Source: Amycolatopsis thailandensis
GTDB taxonomy: Bacteria > Actinomycetota > Actinomycetes > Mycobacteriales > Pseudonocardiaceae
Direction: 5' to 3'
NCBI RefSeq assembly: GCF_002234405.1
Contig: NZ_NMQT01000008.1
Span: forward strand, 1 to 64,000
DNA: 64,000 bases
Shown: positions 28,596-37,097 of the stretch, piece after piece
Layout of the letters: every line of letters starts with the position of its first letter
Position numbering within the stretch: the stretch's first letter is position 1
The notes under the pieces: model-generated
What the model was told of the DNA's origin: nothing
What the model saw: only the letters and a program-made list of their open reading frames with translations
Database searches by the model: none
Program-made: the position numbers and the translations under genes

Positions 28596-29030
28596 CATGT
28601 CTGCAAGTCATTCCTCGGAAGCCGCGTGGTAACCCACACGGGCGCTGCCGTCGGCCAGGCAGAAGGACAGCCCGACGCTCGACCCAATGCGTTGACGATA
28701 GCCTTCGTAGCGACGTCGGAGCCGGTGTGCGGGGTGGCCAGAACCACCACGCCGCGGGCCTGGCGTGCCTATCGCTTCGCCGTCACGGCCCGTACATCGG
28801 CGCAACAGGCCACCGGCGCCGCCATCGCGGCGGCCGATGCCGCCGGCGACGCCGCGGCAGTCCGCGACGCCACCGACACCGCCTACCGCGCCAAACTCGC
28901 CGCCGAAACCCGCCTCAACCGGGCCAGTCCCGACGAGCACAACACCGCCGAAAGCGGCGCTGCCTTGACCTGCACGGATGGCCAAAAATTTGGCATCTCG
29001 CGGCACTGGCTGACATGGCGGTGGAGGGGA
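28596..29030. other. Remnant DNA upstream of the tRNA-Thr fragment
   Basis: No intact gene. The plus frame around 28740-28975 reads as an Ala-rich helical protein end (AATGAAIAAADAAG-like), perhaps the last codons of a lost element gene. At 28968-29030 a TTGACCTGCA block, AAAATTTGG and GACATGGCGG match the end modules at 17.8 and 42.5 kb, leading straight into the tRNA-Thr half. Confidence 0.4.
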
Positions 29031-29072
29031 CTTGTAAACAGAAGGTCAGGGGTTCGAGCCCCCTTGGCGGCG
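29031..29072 (+). repeat. 3' half of tRNA-Thr(TGT), att remnant
   Basis: 42 bases fit tRNA positions 32-73: anticodon loop CTTGTAA, variable loop AGGTC, T-arm AGGGG-TTCGAGC-CCCCT, and acceptor TGGCGGC plus a discriminator G. The sequence to the left cannot pair with the anticodon stem, so the 5' half is missing. It is the same cut point as the tRNA-Ala fragment, which marks a scar of another tRNA-targeting integration. Confidence 0.65.
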
Positions 29073-29377
29073 CCGCCCAGCTCGACCACGCCGAGGACGG
29101 TGCGCGGGTGTGGAGCGGGGGAGCGGTCACCCACCGGCAACGGCCCGCGACCGCGGGCGGGATCACCTTCTTCAACCTCGAGGACGAGACCGGCATGGCC
29201 AACATTCTCGTGTCCCCGGGCTTGTTTCACCGGAGTAGGAAGGTGCTGCTGGCGAGCAACGCCCTGGTGTTCCGCGGAATCGCTCAAGTCACCGAAGGAT
29301 CATCCACACTCGCCGCGGATCAAGTGCGGCCGTTGGATCTTCAGGGCTTGGCGTCGAAGTCGCGTGATTTCCGATGA
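29073..29377 (+). pseudogene. dnaE2: dnaE2 C-terminal fragment
   Basis: About 100 codons match the C-terminal OB-fold of the error-prone polymerase DnaE2: GGAVTHRQRPATAGGITF, NLEDETGMANI, then SRDFR at the stop. The intact protein is over 1,000 residues, so more than 90 percent is absent. The fragment begins directly at the tRNA-Thr scar, suggesting it was cut off by recombination there. It is not functional as a polymerase. Confidence 0.75.
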
Positions 29378-29409
29378 CTGGAGCGAACCGGGAATAGCGG
29401 ACGCTGGAA

Positions 29410-29991
29410 GTGCCCATCCGGCCAGGCACTGGCACCCCGACGCGGTGCCAGTGGGGGCATGAGTTGGCGGTCGGCGGCGTGCGGCAGGGCTGGTTGCAGG
29501 ACTACCGGGCGCCGGAATGGCTGTGCGAGGCCTGCCACGCCCTAGCAGGTAAAGGCGGTGTCTGGGCGGTGATCGACACCGCTGTCGAGCGGCAGGTCAT
29601 GGAATCCGGGGTGGACGAGTACGGTCTGCGCCTGGTCGTTCTGCCGCCGCCGGTGTCCGCCGGGATCGGCGTCATCCAGCTTCGCCTGGGGCACACGGTC
29701 TTTGGTGAGGTGCGCTTGTCGCTGTGCCCGGTCGACCGGCGCGCGATCCTCGTCCATGTCGAGGTCGAGGAGAAGCATCGACGTCGTGGCGCGGGCCGCG
29801 TGCTAGTGAACGCCGCGACGAAGCGGGGCGCCAAGTTCGACTGGTCGATGCTGCCCATCGGGCGTGACCCGGTCACTGTCGCGTTCTGGGCCCGCGTCGG
29901 AGCGGTCGGCCCGGCGAGCCCGCATCCGTGCACGCATCAGGTCGAGGCGAAGGTGGTGCCCGCCGAGTCGCGGTGGACGAAGTGGTGGTGA
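29410..29991 (+). CDS. GNAT-like acetyltransferase with cysteine-rich N-terminus
   Basis: 193 residues from GTG 29410, without a strong ribosome binding site. Residues 13-45 hold a CxxGH and CEACH pattern that could bind zinc. The C-terminal part has the GNAT core: VHVEVEEKHRRRGAGR resembles the acetyl-CoA binding motif A, followed by AFWARVGA, a common GNAT end. The substrate cannot be told. It lies among remnants, and the start and expression are uncertain. Confidence 0.6.
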   Translation: MPIRPGTGTPTRCQWGHELAVGGVRQGWLQDYRAPEWLCEACHALAGKGGVWAVIDTAVERQVMESGVDEYGLRLVVLPPPVSAGIGVIQLRLGHTVFGEVRLSLCPVDRRAILVHVEVEEKHRRRGAGRVLVNAATKRGAKFDWSMLPIGRDPVTVAFWARVGAVGPASPHPCTHQVEAKVVPAESRWTKWW

Positions 29992-30207
29992 GCTGCACCC
30001 CGGGTTGCATCTGAACGTGGTCCGTACTCTCTTCCCGCAAGCCAGACGTGTGCTAATCGGTCTGGTCCAAGCGTGAGGCGCGTTGTCCGAGATGAGCCGG
30101 AACGGCTGGTGGATACACGATCAGGCGTTAGTGGCGGAGAGCGCTCCATTTTCGTGCCCGCTTCGCCGATGTCTTGAGGAGTGATCGGCACGTTTCGGAA
30201 GGAATCC

Positions 30208-30486
30208 ATGCGTAAAACCGCCAAGTTCGTCACGTCTTTGTTCATTGCCTTCGGAGTCTCCTTGAGCGCTGCGGCACCTGCCATGGCCGAGGGGCCTGTG
30301 GATGGCGTGCTCGACGTAGTCGACAATGTCTTCGGTGGCGGAGTCAACGCCGCCAACAACTGGAACTTCACCGCCGCGGCTGTATGTCTGCAAGAGGTCG
30401 CGGTCGTGCCGGTCCTGGGTGACTGGGTGGGAAACCACGTCAACAACTGCTCGAACGGGAACGTGATCGACCACTCCGGTCGCTGA
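30208..30486 (+). CDS. Small secreted protein
   Basis: 92 residues from ATG 30208 with a GGAAGGA box. The Sec signal peptide ends at APAMA near residue 28. The mature part is about 65 residues, Asn/Val-rich, with two cysteines (AVCLQE and NNCSNG) and several Trp, loosely recalling short surface proteins such as chaplins without matching their motif. No family assigned. 29992-30207 upstream contains only its probable promoter. Confidence 0.65.
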   Translation: MRKTAKFVTSLFIAFGVSLSAAAPAMAEGPVDGVLDVVDNVFGGGVNAANNWNFTAAAVCLQEVAVVPVLGDWVGNHVNNCSNGNVIDHSGR

Positions 30487-30845
30487 AAGGCGCCTGGGCG
30501 CGGCAAGCGACAGGCGTAAAGCGCCCGACGACCGTGGTCGCCTCTGGCTTGGCTGATCTCGCCTCGGCTCCAATGTTGTCTTTGATTTCGTAGGGCCGCA
30601 CACTCCTCACCGGTACGGGAGTGTGCGGCCCGCGTCGTGTGCTTCCCAGGGATGGTCTTGCCTGGGTGAGATGGCCGCGTCCGACGCCTCGTCCTCAACG
30701 CTGGCGGCATGGAGGAAACGGCTGCACCGCTGAGGAACGCGAGACCTCGCAAGCCGAACAGCGGAGCCTGGTGTCCCACGTTCCCGCTGTCGCCCTGGTT
30801 CCCGTCTTCTTGCCTAGCTTGGACGCCCATGGTCGAGGACTGATC
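30487..30845. other. Intergenic region
   Basis: No gene is supported. It contains a strong terminator hairpin (30593-30631) for the secreted-protein gene and then about 200 bases with no recognised element before the end of the convergent chimeric pseudogene. Confidence 0.45.
30593..30631 (+). terminator. Terminator hairpin
   Basis: GGGCCGCACACTCC pairs perfectly with GGAGTGTGCGGCCC around an 11-base loop, after the small secreted protein gene. Confidence 0.6.
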
Positions 30846-31739
30846 TCAGTGGTCGGCGTCTGAGAGGTCTTCTTGCGCCGATATCCCGCGGAGCATCACG
30901 GCGGCGAAGATCGCCACGGCGAGCAGGATCAGCGCTGCGATTCCACCGGTCCACGAGAGCGCGCTTGTGAACGAGTCGGTCGCCGCCGTGTACAGGGCTG
31001 CTCCGAGGTCTGTCGTCAGTTCGCGCGCGTGCAGTAGTGCGGCGGCGAGGGTTTCCTTGGCGGAGTCGAGAATGCCTCCGGGCAGTCCTGACGGGGCCGT
31101 GTCGTCGAGGCCCGCGCGGTAGAAGCCGAGTAGCACGGAGCCGAGGATGGCTGTGCCGAACGCGGTGCCGAGTTCGTAGGCGGTTTCGCTGATCGCGGCG
31201 GCCTGGCCCGACTCCTCCGGGCGCACCGAGCTCATGATGAGGTCGTTGGTCAGCGTCATGGCCACACCGGCGCCGAGGCCGACGAGGCACAGGCTGGCTG
31301 CGCCGTTACGTAGGTCGTGCAGCCGAATCGGCGGTCGCTCGGATCGGGTGTTGAGTAGTCGGAAGAGGCTTGTCAGCGCGTCGGGCCGGATCGGGTGGCT
31401 GTGCACGTTGAGGAACATGTAGCCCGCCGGGTCGCCGTGGTGTGCGTCGAGGTGGCGGCGCAGCAGGGTTATGGTGCCGTGGTCGAGAGCGATCACACGA
31501 TTGCTCGTGTCGCTCTTGGGCTTGCCGATCTCGATGGTCGCGCCGACTTGCCGGATCTGATGCGACACCGTCAGGTAGCCGCCCTCGAGGTCGATGTCGC
31601 TCCACCGCAGCCCGATCACCTCGCCGCGACGCAGACCGAGCAATATCAGCAGATGGAACAGCGGGTAGAGCCGGTGACCGCGGATCTTCCGCAGGAATGT
31701 CGCGGTCTGCGCTCGGTCGCGCCGCCGTGCGGCGCCCAC
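30846..31739 (-). pseudogene. Integrase::MFS transporter chimera
   Basis: One 297-codon frame joins two unrelated families. Residues 1 to about 148 are tyrosine integrase (first Arg in GLRRGEV, Lys in GKPKSD, LHDLRNG). From about 152 the sequence is the C-terminal third of a 14-helix drug-efflux MFS protein (GVAMTLTNDLIM, AAISETAYELGTAFGTAILGS, a final membrane helix). The integrase lacks its start, last His and Tyr; the transporter lacks most helices. The join is at a Gly/Ala/Val-rich stretch near 31280-31300, fitting recombination at short homology. Neither activity is expected. Confidence 0.75.
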
Positions 31740-31798
31740 GCTGGGACCGGATCGTCGACCTTGTCACCCTCGGTGTCCCCGCCGAACAGCAGGAGAAG

Positions 31799-32539
31799 AT
31801 GCTGGCGTTCGCGGCCGGCCTGTACTGCGCCGCCGCCCGGCAACCCCACCCCGACCACACATATAGAGGCGAAGTTCGCAGCCCCAGCTGGGCTCAGCTT
31901 CCCGCCGTCTCCGTGGTGACAATTCAACAGGACCTCATCCAGCGCGCACACGACGTGGCAGACGAAGACGATCGTCCTGTCGAAGTCGCCTCGAGCATCG
32001 ACTCGACGGCAGGAGACATGCTGCCATCCGTCGTGCAAGGAGACCTTCGTGACGAGCTTGTTCGTCTCACCGCGAAGCTCGAAGCGGAGACTCGTCGGCG
32101 GGTGGCGGCCGAGTCGGTCCTGGACAACCAGGTCAGAGACTGGCGGCGGCTGAAGGCCGAGAACGAGCTCCTGCGCGGGATGAAGGCTGCAGACGACGAA
32201 CGTCTTCGCCAGCAGTTCATTGAAACCACCACCCTGCGCCTTCGGAACTACGAGGTCAGTGCCGAGAAACGCGCCATCACCGACTTCTGCATGAACCTGC
32301 TCGAGACTCTGCACCCCACCGCCACGGCTGACACGCTGCGACGACTGATCGACGATCAAGTCGCGGCAATTCCCCAGCCACCGCGTAGCAGTGGCGCCGC
32401 GATCGAGTTTCTGCGACATAGCCAAACGGAACGAGCGACAGGTCGCGCGCGGCTGGTAAAGAACGAGGCCGAGCGTCGCCGCAACAACGCCGCCGCCCGC
32501 GACCTTGCCGATCGGCTCAGCAAGTTCTACAGCAGCTAG
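31799..32539 (+). CDS. Coiled-coil hypothetical protein
   Basis: 246 residues from ATG 31799, four bases after AGGAG. The open frame continues upstream with coding-like sequence (DRIVDLVTLGVPAEQQ), so the N-terminus may have been lost where the integrase fragment begins. The middle (residues 85-150) is a charged coiled coil, and the C-terminus is a basic helix rich in Arg. No family is recognised and there are no membrane segments. Regulatory or phage/plasmid-associated roles are possible. Confidence 0.55.
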   Translation: MLAFAAGLYCAAARQPHPDHTYRGEVRSPSWAQLPAVSVVTIQQDLIQRAHDVADEDDRPVEVASSIDSTAGDMLPSVVQGDLRDELVRLTAKLEAETRRRVAAESVLDNQVRDWRRLKAENELLRGMKAADDERLRQQFIETTTLRLRNYEVSAEKRAITDFCMNLLETLHPTATADTLRRLIDDQVAAIPQPPRSSGAAIEFLRHSQTERATGRARLVKNEAERRRNNAAARDLADRLSKFYSS

Positions 32540-32669
32540 CTACCCGACTGGACGTCCCTGCTTGGCCTACGGGCCTGCCCTGGCGGGCGAGAGCGAGCCT
32601 CACGGCAGTTGGTGCCAACCTGGCGGGTTCGCCTTGCAGGGTGGGGGTACTTCCGTCGAACTTGCAGCG

Positions 32670-32703
32670 TTGCCCACTTCATTGCCCACTTCGTTGCCCA
32701 CCG
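32670..32703 (+). repeat. Short tandem repeat, TTGCCCACTTCR x2.8
   Basis: Three direct copies at 12-base pitch (32670, 32682, 32694), the last incomplete. It lies about 60 bases upstream of the glycerophosphotransferase-like gene, so it could be a regulator-binding array. It may also be a slipped remnant of coding sequence. Confidence 0.4.
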
Positions 32704-32758
32704 AGAGCTCGCAGGCTGGTCGACGTCGATCACGTTGGCGGGATGTGGGAGGTGGGCG

Positions 32759-33979
32759 ATGTCGGGGTCAGAGTGGCAGCGGGTGCCGGCTGGTATGGGC
32801 GGTTCGGTGTGGCATACGGCGCGGATTGAGCGTCAGGTGCTGGCGGTGGTGCACACGGTGACGAGCGCTGGGCACTTGCTGGATGCGGTGGAGTTGCTGG
32901 AGACCGACGACCGGGTCCAGGTCGTGTTCACACAGGCCCCGGACGTCTTCAACAACGGTGTCGCCGAGTTCCTGCGGCGTCTTGGCGTGGTCGTGCTGTC
33001 GTGGGATCAGGCCAGGCACACCCCCTTTGACCTGGTGCTGGCCGCGGACAGCGCGGGGCTTCATGAGTTGAGTGGGCCTGTCGTGCTGGTGGCGCACGGG
33101 GTGGTGTGCAACAAGGTGTCGCCGGAGGCGGTGAGCGGCCCGAACAGCCGGCTGGTGGTGGGACTGGGTGCGCCGTGGCTGCTGTGGTACGGCCGGCTGG
33201 TCCCGTCGGTGGTGGCGCTCAGCCACGACGTGCACCTGCAGACTCTGGCCGAGCAGTGCCCGGATGCTCTCGACGCGGCGGCGGTGACAGGGGATTTGTG
33301 CTGGGACCGGTTGTGCGCGAGCCGTTCGGGTCGTGACGGGTACCGGCGTGCGTTGGGAATCGATGACGGTCGTGTTGTTGTGGCTGTGACGTCCACGTGG
33401 GGCCCGCAGTCGCTGTTCGGAAACTGCCGGGAGATGGTGTTCGACGCTCTCTGCCAGTTGCCGCCAGAAGAGTATGCGGTGGTGGTGACTCTGCATCCGG
33501 CGTTGTGGTTCGGACACGGTCCCCGGCAGGTCGCCGCGTGGCTGGCCAAGTATCGGGATCAGGGAGTACGGGTCGTGCAGCCGGGTATGGGCTGGCGAGG
33601 CCTGCTCACCGCGGCGGACGTGCTGGTGGGTGACCACGGTTCGGTGACCCCCTATGCAGCGGGCCTGGGCGTGCCAGTGCTCCGTACCCCGGGCGCTGGC
33701 GAGCGTGCACCAGCGGGGGCCGCGATGGAGCTGGTGGCGGCCGCTGCGCCTGAGTTCTGCGCGGATCGGCCCTTCGCCAAACAGTGCCGACGCGCCACCG
33801 CAGCCCTAGACGTTGCGACTTCTGAGGCTGTGGCCAGGCGGATCAGCTCGCGCCCCGGTCGCGCGGCGACGCTGCTGCGGTCGGCGATGTATCAGCAGAT
33901 GGGCATGAACGAGCCCGTCACGGCACCAACTGCCGTCGCAGTCGGATCGCCCAGGTTGCTCGAGACGGCGAGGGGGTGA
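32759..33979 (+). CDS. CDP-glycerol glycerophosphotransferase-like / GT-B transferase
   Basis: 406 residues from ATG 32759, seven bases after GGAGG. The pattern is that of a GT-B-fold transferase: an N-terminal Rossmann half with LVAHGVVCNKV, and a C-terminal half with VVTLHPALWF and GLLTAADVLVGDHGSVTPYAAGLGVPVL. The DHGSVTPYAA segment is like the nucleotide-binding region of CDP-glycerol transferases. No membrane segment. It overlaps the PfkB gene by four bases, so the pair works together. The pairing with a sugar kinase and adjacent regulators suggests a conserved accessory module, but the product is unknown. Confidence 0.65.
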   Translation: MSGSEWQRVPAGMGGSVWHTARIERQVLAVVHTVTSAGHLLDAVELLETDDRVQVVFTQAPDVFNNGVAEFLRRLGVVVLSWDQARHTPFDLVLAADSAGLHELSGPVVLVAHGVVCNKVSPEAVSGPNSRLVVGLGAPWLLWYGRLVPSVVALSHDVHLQTLAEQCPDALDAAAVTGDLCWDRLCASRSGRDGYRRALGIDDGRVVVAVTSTWGPQSLFGNCREMVFDALCQLPPEEYAVVVTLHPALWFGHGPRQVAAWLAKYRDQGVRVVQPGMGWRGLLTAADVLVGDHGSVTPYAAGLGVPVLRTPGAGERAPAGAAMELVAAAAPEFCADRPFAKQCRRATAALDVATSEAVARRISSRPGRAATLLRSAMYQQMGMNEPVTAPTAVAVGSPRLLETARG

Positions 33980-34914
33980 AGGTCATGGGTGGCAAGATCG
34001 TGGTGGCTGGGGTGGCCAGCCTGACGGTGAACATGGGGGTCGCGGAGTTCCCGGTCAGCTACACGTCGGTGCAGAGCCCTGGGTGGCTGGAAACCGGGGT
34101 CGGCGGAGCGGGCCAGCACGTCGCGAGCATCCTGCGGGGCCTCGGCGACGACGTGACGCTGTGCACGGTGGTCGGCCGGGACCCGGCGGGCTCTCTGGTG
34201 CGTGACAATCTGCGCGCGACCGGGCTGGACGGGCCCAGCGTGGTGGACGGGCCAGGGTCCACGTACTCGGTGGTGCTGGTCGACCCGGACGGGCGGCGCA
34301 TGGTGTGGCCGCACCTGACGTTGGTCAACACCGTCGAGTACCCGGAAGGCCGGTTCGTCGAGGCTGCTCGCGACGCTGATCTCGCCGTACTGTCCGCCGT
34401 GGACTTCGTACGTGGCCTGCTGCCATCCGCAGTACTGCGAGGAGTGCCGGTCGCGGTCGATCTCAACGTGATCGCAGATGTAAACGAGCAGCATTACCGG
34501 CCGTGGCTGGATGTGGCCGATATCGTGTTCTGCAGCCACGAACGGTTGCCGTGTTCTCCGTCGGAGTGGATCGCGCGGATCTTCGCTCGCTCCCCGGGCT
34601 GCCTGATCGCGGCGGTAGGCTGCGGCAAGGACGGCTGCCAGCTGGGATTGCGCGACGGCCGCCTGGTGTCGGCGAAGCCTGTCACCCCGCTGGGGGTACG
34701 TAATACCTCGACCGCAGGGGATTCGCTGTTCGCGGCGTTCCTGCATTCCTGGGTAGCGACTGGGAATCCAGTCGAGGCACTCGCCGATGCCGTGGTGTTC
34801 GCCGGATGGCGGATCGGGCACAGGTTCCCGCATCCGGTGATGCTCACCGAGTCCGACTTGGCCGAGTTGCGGGTGCGGCACCCGGTCGGTGTCTCGGTGT
34901 CCCGCTGGGACTAG
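33976..34914 (+). CDS. PfkB-family carbohydrate/nucleoside kinase
   Basis: 312 residues from GTG 33976 (overlap GTGA); ATG 33985 is an alternative. A PfkB fold is shown by GVGGAGQHVASILRGLG near the N-terminus and by NTSTAGDSLFAAFLHSW near residue 245. The latter is the second PfkB signature with the catalytic Asp in AGD; the usual DTxGAGD reads NTSTAGD. The phosphoryl acceptor is probably a sugar or nucleoside. Its stop overlaps the stop of the convergent NB-ARC gene by four bases. Confidence 0.82.
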   Translation: MKVMGGKIVVAGVASLTVNMGVAEFPVSYTSVQSPGWLETGVGGAGQHVASILRGLGDDVTLCTVVGRDPAGSLVRDNLRATGLDGPSVVDGPGSTYSVVLVDPDGRRMVWPHLTLVNTVEYPEGRFVEAARDADLAVLSAVDFVRGLLPSAVLRGVPVAVDLNVIADVNEQHYRPWLDVADIVFCSHERLPCSPSEWIARIFARSPGCLIAAVGCGKDGCQLGLRDGRLVSAKPVTPLGVRNTSTAGDSLFAAFLHSWVATGNPVEALADAVVFAGWRIGHRFPHPVMLTESDLAELRVRHPVGVSVSRWD

Positions 34915-37070
34915 CCGTCGAGCTGTTCCAGGAGCCGGGCGGTGTCGGCGGCTTCGGCGTCGCCGAGGTCGGTGTAGACAGCCAGCGCCTTGCTCAGCAG
35001 TGTCCGCGCCAGGGTGGGCTCGCCAGCAGTGATGGCGAGTTCGCCCTGGGCACGCCAGACGTTCGCCTGTCCATGGGGCGAACGCAGCCGGGTCATTTCG
35101 CTCAGCGCCTCGTCCAAGACCGACTGCGCCTGATCGACTTCCTCGGTCCGTCCCAGTGCGCGGCCCAGTTGCCACAACGTGCGCGCGCGGTTGAATGGGT
35201 CGGTCTCGCGGAACTCCGCGAACCCTGTCAGCGCACGCTCCAGCAGCGCCACCGCACCGGAAGCATCACCAGTGGCCAGCTGCGCGGTGCCCAGGTTGAG
35301 CAGTGTTTTGGCGATGTGCCGGGGTTTGCCTAGTGCCTCGAATATCCCCAAAGCTCTTGTGAAGTAGTCCGTCGCGGCTGTGAGGTCATGTCGGGCGAGC
35401 GCGACGAAGCCCAAGCCCTCCAGGTTCCCGGCCGCGCCATGCCGATCGTCGATCTGTTCGCACAATTCCAGCCCGTGCGTGAACTCGGTGGCTGCTTGCT
35501 CGAGCTTGCCGGTGTTGAGGTAGGCGAGCGCCAATCGCTTCAGCACCTTCGACTCGTAGTCGCGATTACCGAGACGGCGCGCACAGTCCACCCCGATAAG
35601 ATCGACGGTCAACCGGTCCTGGTGATGGCGTCGATAGTTGAACAGCGGCCACATCGCATCATCGAGATGCCAGGCAAGGTCGTACAGTTCCCGCTCGGCC
35701 GCGTGCCGCACTGCCGCGACAAGCGCGACACGTTCACGCTCCAACCACTCCAGTGCGCCTTCGCGGCTGTTCGGTAGATCCACCACTGGCGCTGTGCCGA
35801 GGAACCGGTAGGGATCCCGCGGACGCCGGTACGGAGTGATGACCCGATCAGCCGCCCGAGCCCCAGCCAAATACCACTCCAACATTCGCCGTGTCGCGTC
35901 GTCCCGGCTCTCTCCGTCCTCATCTGCCACAGCTTTCTCACCGGCGTGCAAGCGGACGAGGTCGTGAAAGCGGTACCGGCCCTCATTGGTCTCGGTGAGC
36001 AAACTCGCGTCGACCAACGTCTCCAGCAAGCCCAGCGTGTCGTCCTCGGCGACGGTGAGTGCAGCGGCCGCTACACCGGGCCCGAACTCTGGGCCAGGAT
36101 GCAATCCGAGAAGCCGGTAACAGCGCGCGGCGCCCGCAGGAAGCTCGCGGTAGGACACATCGAACACCGGCTGCACCGCGAGATCCTCCTGGAGCGACAA
36201 ACTCTTCAAACGCCGATGACCAGGTTCCAGCTCACGCAGCATCCGCCTCACCGGCCATTGAGGTCGCGACGCCAACCGTGCACCGGCAACCGATAGCGCC
36301 AACGGCAAACCACCGCACAACCGAGCCACCGACACCGCCGACGACAACTCGCCCGCCACACGATCCTCGCCGGCCAGATATCGCAACAGATCAGTGGACG
36401 CCTCCTCCGCCAACGGCGAGACCGAAAGCAGCTGGGCACCATCCACCGTGAGACCGGCCAGCTGCCACCGCGACGTCACCACCACGACACAACGAGCCGA
36501 CGCAGGCAGCAGCGGCCGAACCTGCGCAGCGGACACCGCATTGTCCAGCACGATCAACAACGCCCGGTCTCTGCTCAACGACCGGAACAGCGCGGCCCGC
36601 TCACCTGTCTCGCTCGGCACGCCATCGGGCGGGACACCCAAAGCCCGCAGGAACCGCCCCAGCACCTCGCCCGGCGCCACCGGGCCACCCAGATCGAACG
36701 CCCCCAAATTCACATACAGCTGCCCATCCGGGTAAGCCCCGTGAACTCGGTACGCCCATGAGACCGCCAACGCAGTCTTGCCCACCCCCCCAACACCCGC
36801 AAGCACGATCAGCGCTCGCCGGCCAGCCTGCCTGGCCACAGCGTGGTCCATCTGCGCCAAGTCAGCCGCCCGGCCCACTAAGGATGCAGGCGCCACGGGT
36901 AACTCTCGAACAACTGTAAGTAGCGGACCGCCATGCGAAACGGTTGTGTGGCTGTGTACCTCCCGATATTCCAGGCCCCCTAGCGCACTCGGCTTGGACA
37001 CCTGCGCATGCTCCATATTCGTTGTGTCGCAGCTATCCACCGCAGGCGCCCCCGTCACTAGCGGTTCCAA
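34911..37070 (-). CDS. NB-ARC/TPR STAND protein
   Basis: 719 residues. After a 60-residue leader comes LVGRAADLAQMD, then the NB-ARC NTPase with P-loop GVGGVGKTALA, ALLIVLDN (Walker B) and VVVTSRW, a winged-helix region with HDLVRLHAGE, and a TPR-rich C-terminus (about 480-715; AYLNTGKLEQA and similar). It lacks the SARP DNA-binding domain of AfsR. STAND proteins switch on ATP exchange and oligomerisation. It probably acts as a signal-transducing partner of the SARP regulator encoded just upstream, 27 bases away on the same strand. ATG 37016 is an alternative start. Confidence 0.85.
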   Translation of the reverse strand: MEPLVTGAPAVDSCDTTNMEHAQVSKPSALGGLEYREVHSHTTVSHGGPLLTVVRELPVAPASLVGRAADLAQMDHAVARQAGRRALIVLAGVGGVGKTALAVSWAYRVHGAYPDGQLYVNLGAFDLGGPVAPGEVLGRFLRALGVPPDGVPSETGERAALFRSLSRDRALLIVLDNAVSAAQVRPLLPASARCVVVVTSRWQLAGLTVDGAQLLSVSPLAEEASTDLLRYLAGEDRVAGELSSAVSVARLCGGLPLALSVAGARLASRPQWPVRRMLRELEPGHRRLKSLSLQEDLAVQPVFDVSYRELPAGAARCYRLLGLHPGPEFGPGVAAAALTVAEDDTLGLLETLVDASLLTETNEGRYRFHDLVRLHAGEKAVADEDGESRDDATRRMLEWYLAGARAADRVITPYRRPRDPYRFLGTAPVVDLPNSREGALEWLERERVALVAAVRHAAERELYDLAWHLDDAMWPLFNYRRHHQDRLTVDLIGVDCARRLGNRDYESKVLKRLALAYLNTGKLEQAATEFTHGLELCEQIDDRHGAAGNLEGLGFVALARHDLTAATDYFTRALGIFEALGKPRHIAKTLLNLGTAQLATGDASGAVALLERALTGFAEFRETDPFNRARTLWQLGRALGRTEEVDQAQSVLDEALSEMTRLRSPHGQANVWRAQGELAITAGEPTLARTLLSKALAVYTDLGDAEAADTARLLEQLDG

Positions 37071-37097
37071 TCACCTCGCGTTGGCAGCCCAGCACTG

